Assembly (NCBI GenBank): GCA_964477455.1
Contig: CAYZHG010000021.1
Span: 1 to 11,751, forward strand
Source: CAIOJG01 sp964477455
Lineage (GTDB): Bacteria; Patescibacteriota; Patescibacteriia; Magasanikbacterales; GWA2-37-8
Reading direction: 5' to 3'
Length of the DNA: 11,751 nucleotides
Part shown: piece by piece, positions 1 to 7,789 of the stretch
How the letters are laid out: each line of letters begins with the position of its first letter
How positions within the stretch are numbered: position 1 is the first letter of the stretch
Notes under the pieces: model-generated
Seen by the model: the letters and a program-made list of their open reading frames with translations, nothing else
Told to the model about the DNA's origin: nothing
Databases searched by the model: none
Position numbers and translations under genes: made by a program

Positions 1-1397
1 TCTACCCGTTTTGGATCAACAAAAATGAAACGAAGATTTTCAGGAGAATTTTGATATAACAAACTTAAAATAACAGTATTGATACAGACTGTTTTACCAG
101 AATTGGTAGCGCCAGCAATCAAAAGATGAGGCATTTTAAGCAAGTCTGCAAACCAAACCTTTCCCGCCACGTCTTTTCCTAGTGCGATGTGCATATTGTG
201 AGGACGGTCGGTAAATTCTTTGCTTTCTAACAATTCTTTCAATGTCACCATCGCTACTTTTTCGTTTGGTACCTCGATACCAACCAAAGATTGACCTGGG
301 ATTGGAGCCTCGATACGAATAGGGTGGGCGGCTAAAGCCAAAGATAAGTCATTGGATAAAGCAGTGATGCGAGTAAGCTTGATACCCTTGGCTGGTTTTA
401 ATGAATATTGAGTAACAGTCGGACCAACGCGCACTTCGCCCATGTCGACATCGATACCAAAATTTTGAAATGTATCTTTGATGGTTTCAGCATTTCCTTT
501 GATATCACCAGAAGTTGGTTTGGATTTTGAAGTAAACAACAAACTAACTGGTGGTAATTTGTAATCAGTATAATCTGGTTTTTCAACAATGATTTCTTCG
601 GTTTTTGCTGGAATTTTAAGTTTTTCTTCGATATCTTCTATAGTATCATCGTTGTTTTCATTTTCTTCTTCATCGACTTCATCTATTGGTTTTTTGTGGA
701 ATACTCGTTTTTCTTCTTCCTCTTCATTTTGCGCTTCATCGGTATGTCTGGCTTCATATTCGCCTTTAATACTGAATTTTACTGGCTCAGAAGCAATACC
801 TGGTTTCTTAAATTCAGCAAAAAAAGCGATTATTTTGGTTCCAACCCAACCCAACATCAAGAAAAACTTTTTGTTTAGATCAACCATCTGGGCAAGAGTG
901 GTGTTGAATAAAAATATCAATGAAATCAATAATATTCCAAATAGAATCAATGTTCCTCCCCAATAGCCAAGGTATTTGGAAAGTGGCCAAGCTAGAGCTA
1001 AGCCAAAAAACCCACCGCCAAAGCCCAAAGTAGCTTGAGTGTACATATCGATAAGAGGTTTTTGGATATGTACAAGACCGTTGAAACTAAGAAAAAATAA
1101 TACCGCTCCCAACGTATGAGTATGTCGGTATTTTATTTCCAGGTCTTTGATTAATAAGGTTGCAATCATGATCATCACTATCGGGAAGACATAGCGTACT
1201 TGTCCAAAAACGATCGCTAAAATGGAATCAATAAAAATTCCCGCCACTCCCGCAATGGAAAAAAAGCTAAGTACAGAAAGCCCAGCGATAATAAATAATA
1301 AAATCGCCAAAAGACCCTGACTAACTTCAGGGTTAAAATTCGCCTGCGGTTTTTCCCGGCTTGGCCGCTTTTGATAATGTCTGTGCACTCTTGCCAT
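1..1397 (-). CDS. ftsK: FtsK/SpoIIIE-family DNA translocase (C-terminus cut off by window edge)
   Basis: Membrane-anchored ATP-driven DNA pump that clears chromosome ends through the closing division septum. Reading the minus strand from the ATG at 1397 gives 465 residues before the window ends. Residues 1-25 are basic. Several hydrophobic membrane segments lie between about 28 and 180, followed by a highly acidic linker around residues 220-275 with runs of Glu and Asp. The conserved FtsK region then begins (VGPTVTQYSLKPAKG, residues ~335-350, the alpha/beta part of the motor). The Walker A motif GATNSGKT is at residues 429-436 (positions 90-113), followed by the conserved FVDPKR. Walker B and the gamma DNA-reading domain would lie outside the window; family members usually have 700-800 residues. 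There is no Shine-Dalgarno site before the ATG. It is transcribed divergently from the pilin-like operon. Seen: order of membrane part, linker and Walker A. Known: family role. Confidence 0.95.
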   Translation of the reverse strand, partial: MARVHRHYQKRPSREKPQANFNPEVSQGLLAILLFIIAGLSVLSFFSIAGVAGIFIDSILAIVFGQVRYVFPIVMIMIATLLIKDLEIKYRHTHTLGAVLFFLSFNGLVHIQKPLIDMYTQATLGFGGGFFGLALAWPLSKYLGYWGGTLILFGILLISLIFLFNTTLAQMVDLNKKFFLMLGWVGTKIIAFFAEFKKPGIASEPVKFSIKGEYEARHTDEAQNEEEEEKRVFHKKPIDEVDEEENENNDDTIEDIEEKLKIPAKTEEIIVEKPDYTDYKLPPVSLLFTSKSKPTSGDIKGNAETIKDTFQNFGIDVDMGEVRVGPTVTQYSLKPAKGIKLTRITALSNDLSLALAAHPIRIEAPIPGQSLVGIEVPNEKVAMVTLKELLESKEFTDRPHNMHIALGKDVAGKVWFADLLKMPHLLIAGATNSGKTVCINTVILSLLYQNSPENLRFIFVDPKRV

Positions 1398-1413
1398 AAA
1401 TTTTATTAAGACT

Positions 1414-1422
1414 ATTATAACA
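1414..1422 (-). promoter_or_regulatory. Extended -10 promoter for ftsK
   Basis: On the minus strand the sequence reads TGTTATAAT, a consensus TATAAT with the TGn extension, 16 nt before the ftsK ATG. The expected start of transcription near 1407 would give a leader of only about 10 nt with no Shine-Dalgarno site. No good -35 box is visible 16-18 nt further upstream. The call rests on the motif and its position. Confidence 0.6.
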
Positions 1423-1514
1423 CATTTTTCGCATTGATAAAACTACTGTCCTGTGATTAGTTTATTTATAAATTATTTTAGTGCAATAAATTTCTATATT
1501 TTCTTTAAAAAATT

Positions 1515-1523
1515 TGGTATAAT
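1515..1523 (+). promoter_or_regulatory. Extended -10 promoter giving a leaderless pilin-operon mRNA
   Basis: TGGTATAAT ends 7 nt before the A of the ATG at 1530, which is where transcription would be expected to start. The message would therefore begin at, or within a nucleotide of, the start codon (leaderless). There is no Shine-Dalgarno site and no convincing -35 box. The divergent ftsK promoter lies about 95 bp away in the same intergenic gap. Confidence 0.6.
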
Positions 1524-1529
1524 GTAATC

Positions 1530-3323
1530 ATGCGAATTAAAAAAATAAATAATTTTGGTTTTACATTGATTGAGCTTACAGTGGCAATCGCTATTTTTTT
1601 AATTTTTGCTTTGGGCATATATAGTACAAGTACAATCGTTTTTAAAATTGTTTATCAGTCGCGCATGCGAATTCTCGAGACGGCGCTGTTGAGTGAACAG
1701 CTTGAAATTGCGCGCAATCTGCCTTATGAAACTATTGGAATTTTAAATGGTATCCCAAGTGGTGTACTTCAACATTCACAAACTATCGTTCGCGATGGAG
1801 CGACTTTTTCGGTGATTACCTCTGTTCGAAATATTGATGATCCGTTTGATGGAACTTTAGGTGGTACTCCAAATGATACCGCTCCGGCCGATTATAAATT
1901 GATAGAAGTTTCATCTATATGTATAAATTGTTCTCAACAAACGCCGGTGATTTTGAGCACTATTGTTGCCCCAAAAAATTTGGAAGGTGAAAGTAAAAAT
2001 GGAGCTTTGTTTATTCATGTCTTTGATTCAAATGGTTTGGCTGTGCCTCAGGCCAATATTCATATAGTAAACACAGCTTCAAATCCCGATATTATTTTTG
2101 ATGATGTGACTGATAACGACGGCATGCTGAGAATTGTCGATGCACCAACGGGAACGCTGAGTTACAATATTACAGTTTCTAAGCCCGGTTATAATAGTGA
2201 TTATACAGTTTCAAGCACAGTTGAAAATCCAAATCCACTCAAGCCACCATCAAATGTGGTGAGTCAAACAATTACCGAAATTAGTTTTAGTATAGACACA
2301 ATCAGCGCCTTAAATATTTCTAGTTTAAATTCCGTTTGTTCAAATATTACCGGACCAAGCGCTACGATTAACGGAGAGAAAATTATTGGCGCAAGTCCAA
2401 GTGTATATAAAATGAGTCAAAATTTTTCACTGGCTTCTAATAATTATATTTTTAATAATTTAGAGTGGGATACTTATCACCTCAGTTTGTTGGGTGCGTC
2501 TTATGATTTAGCTGGTTCGGTTCCTATGTTACCAATAAAGTTGAATCCGGGAGCGACGCAAAATGTTTCTTTGATATTAAAGCCACATACCGCCAATTCA
2601 TTGTTGATAAAAGCAAAAGATGCGGGCACTGGTTTGCCATTATCGGATGCCACGGTGCATTTATCAGGAAATGGTGTTGATGATAGCCTTCAAACAGACT
2701 TGGGATATACTAGACAAACCGATTGGTCTGGTGGGAGTGGGCAAATTAATCTTTCCGATGAGACTCAATATTTTGCTGATAGCGGTACTTTATCAAATAC
2801 AATTTCACCTGGTGATTTGAGTCTTAAAAAAATTGGCAATCTCTATTTTGTTAGTGGCAATCTGGAATCCTCGACTTTTGATTTGGGTAGTAGTGTAACT
2901 TTACGCAATATTATTTTTGAACCAATTTCTCAACCAGTGCAAGCGGGTTTAAATTCTATTTCATTTCAGTTGGCGGCTACCAATTCTTCGACGGCCACCA
3001 ATTGGGATTATCTTGGTCCAGATGGGACTGCCAATACATATTATACAGCTACCAACACTTTGATTTATTCTGGTTTGAATGGAAATCGCTATCTTCGATA
3101 TAAAGTATTTTTATCGACAGCCGACAATCATTATTCTCCACAACTGTCTGAAGTAAATATCACTTTTACAAATAATTGTGTGCCGCCCGGCCAAGTATTT
3201 TGGAACGGACTAGCTAGTGGTACATACAATTTGGATGTTTCTCGCACAGGCTATACCACCAACAGCGGGACTGTCGTAGTCGATGGAAATGGTGAGATGG
3301 AAGTAAATTTATCACCATCATAA
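1530..3323 (+). CDS. Giant type IV pilin-like protein with beta-sandwich (carboxypeptidase-regulatory-like) ectodomain
   Basis: A 597-residue surface subunit. Residues 1-15 are a class III prepilin leader: basic residues, then KINNFG and the cleavage site G10|FTLIE with Glu at mature position 5. A hydrophobic helix extends to about residue 41. This is the prepilin-peptidase-processed, filament-forming helix of type II secretion/type IV pilus proteins. The rest is unusually large. A CINC pair is at 131-134. A carboxypeptidase-regulatory/Cna-B-like sandwich is seen at about 159-225 (GALFIHVFDSNG ... VSKPGY), with similar modules at about 255-350 and 355-597. The last module appears split by an inserted domain at about 440-548 containing the GPDGT and RYLRYKVFLST signatures. 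Known pseudopilins are usually 150-250 residues, so this is likely an adhesin or tip-like subunit (inference). It is the first gene of a three-gene operon; the next ATG is 1 nt after its stop. Confidence 0.85.
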   Translation: MRIKKINNFGFTLIELTVAIAIFLIFALGIYSTSTIVFKIVYQSRMRILETALLSEQLEIARNLPYETIGILNGIPSGVLQHSQTIVRDGATFSVITSVRNIDDPFDGTLGGTPNDTAPADYKLIEVSSICINCSQQTPVILSTIVAPKNLEGESKNGALFIHVFDSNGLAVPQANIHIVNTASNPDIIFDDVTDNDGMLRIVDAPTGTLSYNITVSKPGYNSDYTVSSTVENPNPLKPPSNVVSQTITEISFSIDTISALNISSLNSVCSNITGPSATINGEKIIGASPSVYKMSQNFSLASNNYIFNNLEWDTYHLSLLGASYDLAGSVPMLPIKLNPGATQNVSLILKPHTANSLLIKAKDAGTGLPLSDATVHLSGNGVDDSLQTDLGYTRQTDWSGGSGQINLSDETQYFADSGTLSNTISPGDLSLKKIGNLYFVSGNLESSTFDLGSSVTLRNIIFEPISQPVQAGLNSISFQLAATNSSTATNWDYLGPDGTANTYYTATNTLIYSGLNGNRYLRYKVFLSTADNHYSPQLSEVNITFTNNCVPPGQVFWNGLASGTYNLDVSRTGYTTNSGTVVVDGNGEMEVNLSPS

Positions 3324-3324
3324 T

Positions 3325-3936
3325 ATGTTTAAAAAAATAAACAATCAAGGTTTTACCATGCTCGAACTGATTGTAGTAATTGGATTATTTATTTTATTTT
3401 CTGGAGCGATAACAGAAATGATGATCTGGGGTAATCATAGTAAGGATGTTATTTTCGAACAGTTATCAAAACAAAATGATGGGAGAAATACTATTCAAAA
3501 TTTCTTAAACGATTTGCGTCGTGCCAGTTATTCTAGTATCGGTGCTTATCCTTTGGAGTTGGCTGCAGCCCAAGAAATAGTTTTTTATTCTAATGTTGAT
3601 TCGGATAGTTGGAAAGAGCGGGTGCATTATTTTATTTCTGGCACAACACTCAAACGTGGAATTACCAAACCGAGTGGCACACCACTTACATATAATAGCG
3701 CCAACGAGGTGTCGACAATTGTTGCTAATGATTTAAACAACACTACCACACTTTTTTTGTATTATAGCCAAAATTATGATGGTTCTAGTAATACTTCTAG
3801 TTTAAGTTTTCCAATAAATATTTCGCAAGTTAGGTTGATAGGAATTAAACTGTGGTTAGATTTAAAACCAAATGTTTCTCCAGCCCCACTTTTTATTGAG
3901 GGTAAAACAGCGTTGAGAAATTTAAAAAGTAATTAA
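3325..3936 (+). CDS. PilW/PulJ-like type IV pseudopilin
   Basis: A 203-residue protein with the prepilin leader MFKKINNQG|FTMLE: cleavage after G9 and Glu at mature position 5. A hydrophobic helix follows to about residue 33, then an amphipathic continuation (residues ~40-65, containing NTIQNFLNDLRRAS), and a small globular domain with YFISGTTLKRGI at about 102-113. That layout is typical of minor pseudopilins (PilW/PulJ/GspJ) that help start filament assembly. No disulphide-forming cysteine is present. The ATG lies 1 nt after the upstream stop (taaTATG arrangement) without a Shine-Dalgarno site, so translation is probably coupled to the upstream gene. The leader strongly resembles those of the genes before and after, suggesting one shared prepilin peptidase. 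The exact subfamily (PilW, GspJ or other) is not certain. Confidence 0.85.
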   Translation: MFKKINNQGFTMLELIVVIGLFILFSGAITEMMIWGNHSKDVIFEQLSKQNDGRNTIQNFLNDLRRASYSSIGAYPLELAAAQEIVFYSNVDSDSWKERVHYFISGTTLKRGITKPSGTPLTYNSANEVSTIVANDLNNTTTLFLYYSQNYDGSSNTSSLSFPINISQVRLIGIKLWLDLKPNVSPAPLFIEGKTALRNLKSN

Positions 3937-3937
3937 G

Positions 3938-5308
3938 ATGAAAAAAGTTTTTCAAAAAATAAACAATAAAGGAAATATTTTAATGTTTGTAATGGTCTTT
4001 GGATCGATTGCTTTTAGTTTGATTGTGATTGGAGTATCGGGTTATGCGGTTTCTGAAAATCGCGCTTCAAATTATAAACATAATCGTGAAATGGCGTTTC
4101 AAATTGCTGAAGCCGGAATCAATTATTATCGTTGGCATTTAGCTCACAATAAAACTGACTACAAAGATGGTACAAATAATGACGGTCCATATGTACATGT
4201 TTATGAAGATAAAGATGGTAATCCGATCGGTCATTTTTCTTTAACTATTACTGCACCAATAAATGGTTCGACAGTAGTCACGGTACAGTCGGTTGGTTGG
4301 CTCGATTCACAGCCAAACAGCAAACGCACACTTAAAGCGCGTTTAGGTTTTCCCGCTTTGACTGATTATGCTTTTTTGACAAACACGGATGCTTGGATAG
4401 GTGATGATGAAATTGTTCATGGTAAATTTCATGCCAATGGTGGTATTCGTTTTGATGGTACTACTGACGCACCATTGACTTCAGGAGTTCCAACATATTT
4501 ATGTAAGGATTTTCACGGTTGTGGAAATCAAACCAAACCAGGTATTTGGGGAGCGGGTGGTCCGACTACATATTGGAGCTTTCCAGCCCCAGCCCAAGAT
4601 TTTTCCGCCGTCACTGCTAAACTTGCGGAGATAAAAACAAATGCAAAACCACCAAACACTGGAATTTATTTAACTTCTTCTGGAAAACAGGGGTGGAGAT
4701 TGGAATTTGTTTCAAATGGAACTATCAAAGCATATAAAGTAAATACGACCAACTGCTATAAGGGGCAAGATGTAAATAGTAATAAATATTTTTGGCCATG
4801 TATTGATATTGCTACTTTGGGTTCGGCCACTACTTATAATATGCCTGCCAATGGCTATATATATGTAGAAGATAATGTGTGGGTGGATGGTACCGTCAAT
4901 GGCCGAGCAACAGTTGGGACGGCCGCTGGAAAATCCATTATGATAAATGGTAACATTCTTTATCAAGCAAAAGATGGCAATCATGTGTTGGGGTTAATTG
5001 CTGAACAGAATATTTTAATTCCGCATAATTCTCCAGATATTTTGGAAGTAGATGCGGCTGTGTTGGCACAAAATGGGGCGACTAAAAGGTATTATTATCC
5101 TGGAGATATGAAAACTAGTATAACTATCTATGGTTCAGTAATTTCTAATGGACTTTGGACTTGGAGTTGGGTGTCTGGAGGAGGGGCAGTGGTATCTGGT
5201 TATAGAAATACCAATGCGACTTATGATGCCAATTTGACTTATGGACCGCCGGTTGGGTTTCCGGTTGGGTCGCAGTATAATTTGATTTCGTGGGAGGAAG
5301 TGCAGTGA
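3938..5308 (+). CDS. PilX-like pilus assembly protein with large C-terminal beta-rich domain
   Basis: A 456-residue protein. The N-terminus keeps the shared KINNKG leader (G12), but NILMF follows, so the Glu at mature position 5 is missing. A hydrophobic helix spans residues ~13-38. The stretch REMAFQIAEAGINYYRWHL (50-68) is the typical A-x-x-x-A-E-A-G motif of PilX/GspK-like minor pilins. After about residue 140 comes a long region without helix character, in which 305-360 (GYIYVEDNVWVDGTVNG ... HVLGLIAEQNILIPH) looks like stacked beta turns of a beta-helix, as in bactofilin-like or DUF4900-type domains. Cysteines at 189, 195, 273 and 288 may pair. It starts 1 nt after the preceding stop and closes the operon; a large inverted repeat follows. 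Family is supported by motifs; the role (filament initiation or adhesion) is inferred. Confidence 0.8.
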   Translation: MKKVFQKINNKGNILMFVMVFGSIAFSLIVIGVSGYAVSENRASNYKHNREMAFQIAEAGINYYRWHLAHNKTDYKDGTNNDGPYVHVYEDKDGNPIGHFSLTITAPINGSTVVTVQSVGWLDSQPNSKRTLKARLGFPALTDYAFLTNTDAWIGDDEIVHGKFHANGGIRFDGTTDAPLTSGVPTYLCKDFHGCGNQTKPGIWGAGGPTTYWSFPAPAQDFSAVTAKLAEIKTNAKPPNTGIYLTSSGKQGWRLEFVSNGTIKAYKVNTTNCYKGQDVNSNKYFWPCIDIATLGSATTYNMPANGYIYVEDNVWVDGTVNGRATVGTAAGKSIMINGNILYQAKDGNHVLGLIAEQNILIPHNSPDILEVDAAVLAQNGATKRYYYPGDMKTSITIYGSVISNGLWTWSWVSGGGAVVSGYRNTNATYDANLTYGPPVGFPVGSQYNLISWEEVQ

Positions 5309-5364
5309 TAATTGCTAATTTTTACCAGTTTGGTATACTTGTTTTAGCTAGTATTATACGTCTT

Positions 5365-5475
5365 ATAAATATTTATTTTCTTGTGCGAAAACTTGTGCCG
5401 AATTATTCATTTTTTAGGAAGTCATTTTAGTTCTCGGCACTTCAAACAGTTCGCACTGCGAAAATTAATATTTAT
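5365..5475. repeat. Large imperfect inverted repeat (cruciform/RNA hairpin) between pilin-like operon and galU
   Basis: The outer arms 5366-5389 and 5450-5474 are complementary over 22 Watson-Crick pairs, broken by one T-T mismatch and a small bulge: 8 AT pairs, then 6 more, then GTGCGAA with TTCGCAC. After unequal internal loops, a second 7-bp stem pairs GTGCCGA (5395-5401) with TCGGCAC (5434-5440), around a 32-nt loop. No T-run follows the right arm on either strand, so it is not a textbook intrinsic terminator. It could be a bidirectional terminator-like RNA structure, a miniature transposable element with long terminal repeats, or a regulatory element of galU. No clear target-site duplication is seen. 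Confidence 0.75.
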
Positions 5476-5514
5476 TCAACTATTAAATTTATTTCATAAT
5501 TTATCTTGATATTT

Positions 5515-6384
5515 ATGTCGCAAACTATTCGTAAATTAGTGATTCCGGTGGCGGGGCTCGGTACGCGTTTTTTGCCGGCGACCAAGGCGCAACCTAAGGA
5601 GATGTTGCCAATTGTGGATAAGCCGATTATTCAGTATGTCGTGGAAGATGCGGTGAGAGCGGGGATTACGGATATTATTTTGGTGACTGGTCCTAGTAAG
5701 CGAGCGGTGGAGGATCATTTTAGTCCAAATTATGAATTGGTAAACTGGCTCAAAAAACAAAAGAAAAATGATGTTGCTGAGGAGGTGAAAAAAATTGCTG
5801 ACATGGCTAACTTTATTTTTATTCGTCAAAAAGGTCCGTATGGTAATGGTACTCCAGTACTTTGTGCAAAAGACATTGTTGGTGATGAACCATTTGCGGT
5901 GATGTTTGGTGATGAATTTTTTTATACACCAAAAAAATCTCAGTTAGAACAATTAGTCGCCGTGTATGATAAATATGGCGATCCGGTTGTAACTACACGC
6001 ATGGTTAGTGATGAAGATACCAAAAAGAACGGTATCATCGATGCTCTTGAGGTAGAAAAAGGAATTTATCAAGTTAAAAAAATAGTTGAAAAACCAGGTC
6101 CAGAGAAAGCACCATCACGTTTGGCTAGTTTGGGTGGTTTTATTTTTACACCAGATATTTTTGAAGCTTTGGAAAAAACAAAGTTAGGTAAAGGTGGAGA
6201 ATTGTGGTTGGTAGATGCAATTGAAAAAGTATTGAAGAAAAGACCAATTTACGCTTGTCTGGTAGATGGTACATACTTTGACACTGGCTCAAAACTTGGT
6301 TATCTCAAAGCAAATGTTGAATTTGCTTTACGTGACCCTAAATTAAAAGATGAATTTAGGAAATATTTAAAGAGTGTGGTATAA
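5515..6384 (+). CDS. galU: GalU-like UTP-glucose-1-phosphate uridylyltransferase (variant metal site)
   Basis: A 289-residue cytoplasmic nucleotidyltransferase expected to make UDP-glucose from UTP and glucose-1-phosphate for glycan and glycolipid synthesis. The signature GLGTRFLPATKAQPKEMLP is at residues 14-32 (nucleotide-binding loop and conserved Lys), followed by VDKPIIQYVVEDA at 34-46. The later landmarks LGGFIFTPDIFE (207-217), GGELWLVDAI (227-236) and DGTYFDTGSKLGYLKAN (251-267) match the GalU order and length. Differences from common GalU: GNGTPVLCA (111-118) in place of the usual GLGHAVLCA, and FGDEF (131-135) where an L-P-D-D metal site is usual. A related sugar or NTP preference is therefore possible. 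The ATG at 5515 is preferred over an upstream in-frame TTG at 5506, because family members begin close to the RKLVIPVAGLGTRF segment. A weak -10-like CATAAT is at 5495-5500; no Shine-Dalgarno site. Confidence 0.85.
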   Translation: MSQTIRKLVIPVAGLGTRFLPATKAQPKEMLPIVDKPIIQYVVEDAVRAGITDIILVTGPSKRAVEDHFSPNYELVNWLKKQKKNDVAEEVKKIADMANFIFIRQKGPYGNGTPVLCAKDIVGDEPFAVMFGDEFFYTPKKSQLEQLVAVYDKYGDPVVTTRMVSDEDTKKNGIIDALEVEKGIYQVKKIVEKPGPEKAPSRLASLGGFIFTPDIFEALEKTKLGKGGELWLVDAIEKVLKKRPIYACLVDGTYFDTGSKLGYLKANVEFALRDPKLKDEFRKYLKSVV

Positions 6385-6385
6385 T
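6377..6385 (+). promoter_or_regulatory. Extended -10 promoter overlapping the galU stop codon
   Basis: TGGTATAAT is the same nine bases as the promoter at 1515-1523 and lies across the last codons and stop of galU. Transcription would start near 6392, giving a leader of about 29 nt for the lipoprotein gene at 6421. No -35 box or Shine-Dalgarno site is apparent. Read-through from galU could also supply this gene. Confidence 0.5.
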
Positions 6386-6420
6386 TTATAAATTCATTTA
6401 AATTTCATTAGCTTTGTAGT

Positions 6421-7788
6421 ATGAAATTTGGTAATTTTTTTATATTATTTGCGGTAGTCACTGTTTTGACGACGGCAGGTTTTGGTTGTAAAGGCTTGTC
6501 ACAAGAACAAGTGCAAGCGACCACGCCTGTTGCTTTGGAATATTGGACTGTATTTGACGATGTTGATGCTTTACAAAAAGAAATTGCAGTATATCGTGCC
6601 GCTCGACCATACATCACAGTGAATTTACGTCAGCTTAGAGCGGACGAATTGTATCCACGTTTGATTGAAGCTTTGGCCGAAGATCGTGGGCCAGATATTA
6701 TCTCTATTCAGAATCGTCGATTGGGTGAATTTGGGAGCAAGCTTGCCCCAATGCCTGCGAGTGTAAATGACACTATTGTTACGGTCACAAAAACTACTCT
6801 AGGAACTAATACGGCCATCACTACACAGGTTCAACCTTTGGTTAACTTGTCTCAACTTGACAGTGAATATATCAAAGCAGTGCGCGATGATGTAGTTCGT
6901 GGCGGTCAAATTTTTGGATTGCCATTATCTATGGATATGATGGCTGTTTTTTATAATAAAGATTTGTTGGATAAGGCTGGCGTTCCAGAGCCACCAAAAA
7001 CTTGGGAAGAATTTCAAACTGCGGCCAAAAAAATTACTAAATATGATAAAAAAACCGGTAAAATTACTCAGTCTGGAACAGCGCTAGGAACAGGAAACAA
7101 CATTGCCGGAAGTGATGATTTGCTTTATTTGTTGTTTAGACAAAGTGGCGTTGGTTTTGTAGAAAAAAATGGACAGGCGGTCTTCAATTTATCTGGACAA
7201 TCTGCTGGCCAAATAATGGATTTTTATACAGATTTTGCCAACCCAGCTCGTGATACTTATTCTTGGTCGACTGATCAAGGCGATGCATTGGAAGCATTTT
7301 TAAATGGAAAAGTTGGATTTTTCTTTGGTTATAGTTATCATTTACCGACTATAAAAGCACGCGCTTCACAATTTGATTATAGATTGCTTCCATTGTTCCA
7401 ATTAAATCCTGACGCGCCAGTAAATGTAGCCAGTTATTGGATGCAATCGGTACTTGCAAAATCCAAACACCAAAATGAAGCTTGGGGATTAATTAATTAT
7501 CTCACTCATTCCAAAGCAAACAAAAACTATTTAGATCAAACTGGCCGTCCAACCGCATTGCGCGCTTATATTGTTGATCAAAAAAGTAAACCAGATTTAG
7601 CACCATTTATAGATCAAATTTTGATTGCCGAAAATTGGTATCGCGGTCGAGATTATACGGCGGCCACAAAAGCAGTACGTGATTTATTGACAGAATGGTT
7701 GTTGCCAGCTCCCGACCCAGAAAAGGCCGATCAATGGCGTCAAGACATTTTAAATCGAGCGGCCACAAAAATAAATCAAACTTTATAA
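6421..7788 (+). CDS. Extracellular solute-binding lipoprotein, family 1 type
   Basis: A 455-residue predicted lipoprotein. A hydrophobic signal (residues 5-21) ends at GFGC with Cys23 as the lipid-modified residue; the Gly at -3 makes the lipobox somewhat atypical. The mature part has the features of ABC-transporter sugar-binding proteins: LEYWTVFDD (residues ~39-47), RGPDIISI (~88-95), GLPLSMDMMAVFYNKDLLDKAG (~164-185) and PPKTWEEF (~189-196), then an aromatic-rich C-lobe with AFLNGKVGFFFGYS. Known role of the family: binding sugars or oligosaccharides outside the cell and delivering them to a membrane permease. No permease or ATPase gene is nearby. Instead the gene runs with a 1-nt gap into six pilin-like genes, so it may act with the secretion or pilus apparatus (inference). 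The family call is firm; the ligand is unknown. Confidence 0.85.
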   Translation: MKFGNFFILFAVVTVLTTAGFGCKGLSQEQVQATTPVALEYWTVFDDVDALQKEIAVYRAARPYITVNLRQLRADELYPRLIEALAEDRGPDIISIQNRRLGEFGSKLAPMPASVNDTIVTVTKTTLGTNTAITTQVQPLVNLSQLDSEYIKAVRDDVVRGGQIFGLPLSMDMMAVFYNKDLLDKAGVPEPPKTWEEFQTAAKKITKYDKKTGKITQSGTALGTGNNIAGSDDLLYLLFRQSGVGFVEKNGQAVFNLSGQSAGQIMDFYTDFANPARDTYSWSTDQGDALEAFLNGKVGFFFGYSYHLPTIKARASQFDYRLLPLFQLNPDAPVNVASYWMQSVLAKSKHQNEAWGLINYLTHSKANKNYLDQTGRPTALRAYIVDQKSKPDLAPFIDQILIAENWYRGRDYTAATKAVRDLLTEWLLPAPDPEKADQWRQDILNRAATKINQTL

Positions 7789-7789
7789 T

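Noticed and set aside
589..966. 125-codon plus-strand frame rich in Ser and Phe
   Set aside because: It is antisense to the acidic linker and membrane part of ftsK; the Ser/Phe runs are the reverse reading of Glu/Asp/Lys codons.
5249..5270. Direct repeat of CCGGTTGGGT twice with a 12-bp period
   Set aside because: Only two copies inside the PilX-like coding region (encoding P-V-G twice); too short to mean more than local slippage.
5506..5514. TTG start adding three residues to GalU
   Set aside because: The ATG at 5515 fits the family's N-terminus better and there is no ribosome site favouring the TTG.
7784..7789. TATAAT directly before the ATG of paralogue 1
   Set aside because: A transcript from it would start inside the coding region; the bases are the last codon and stop of the lipoprotein gene.
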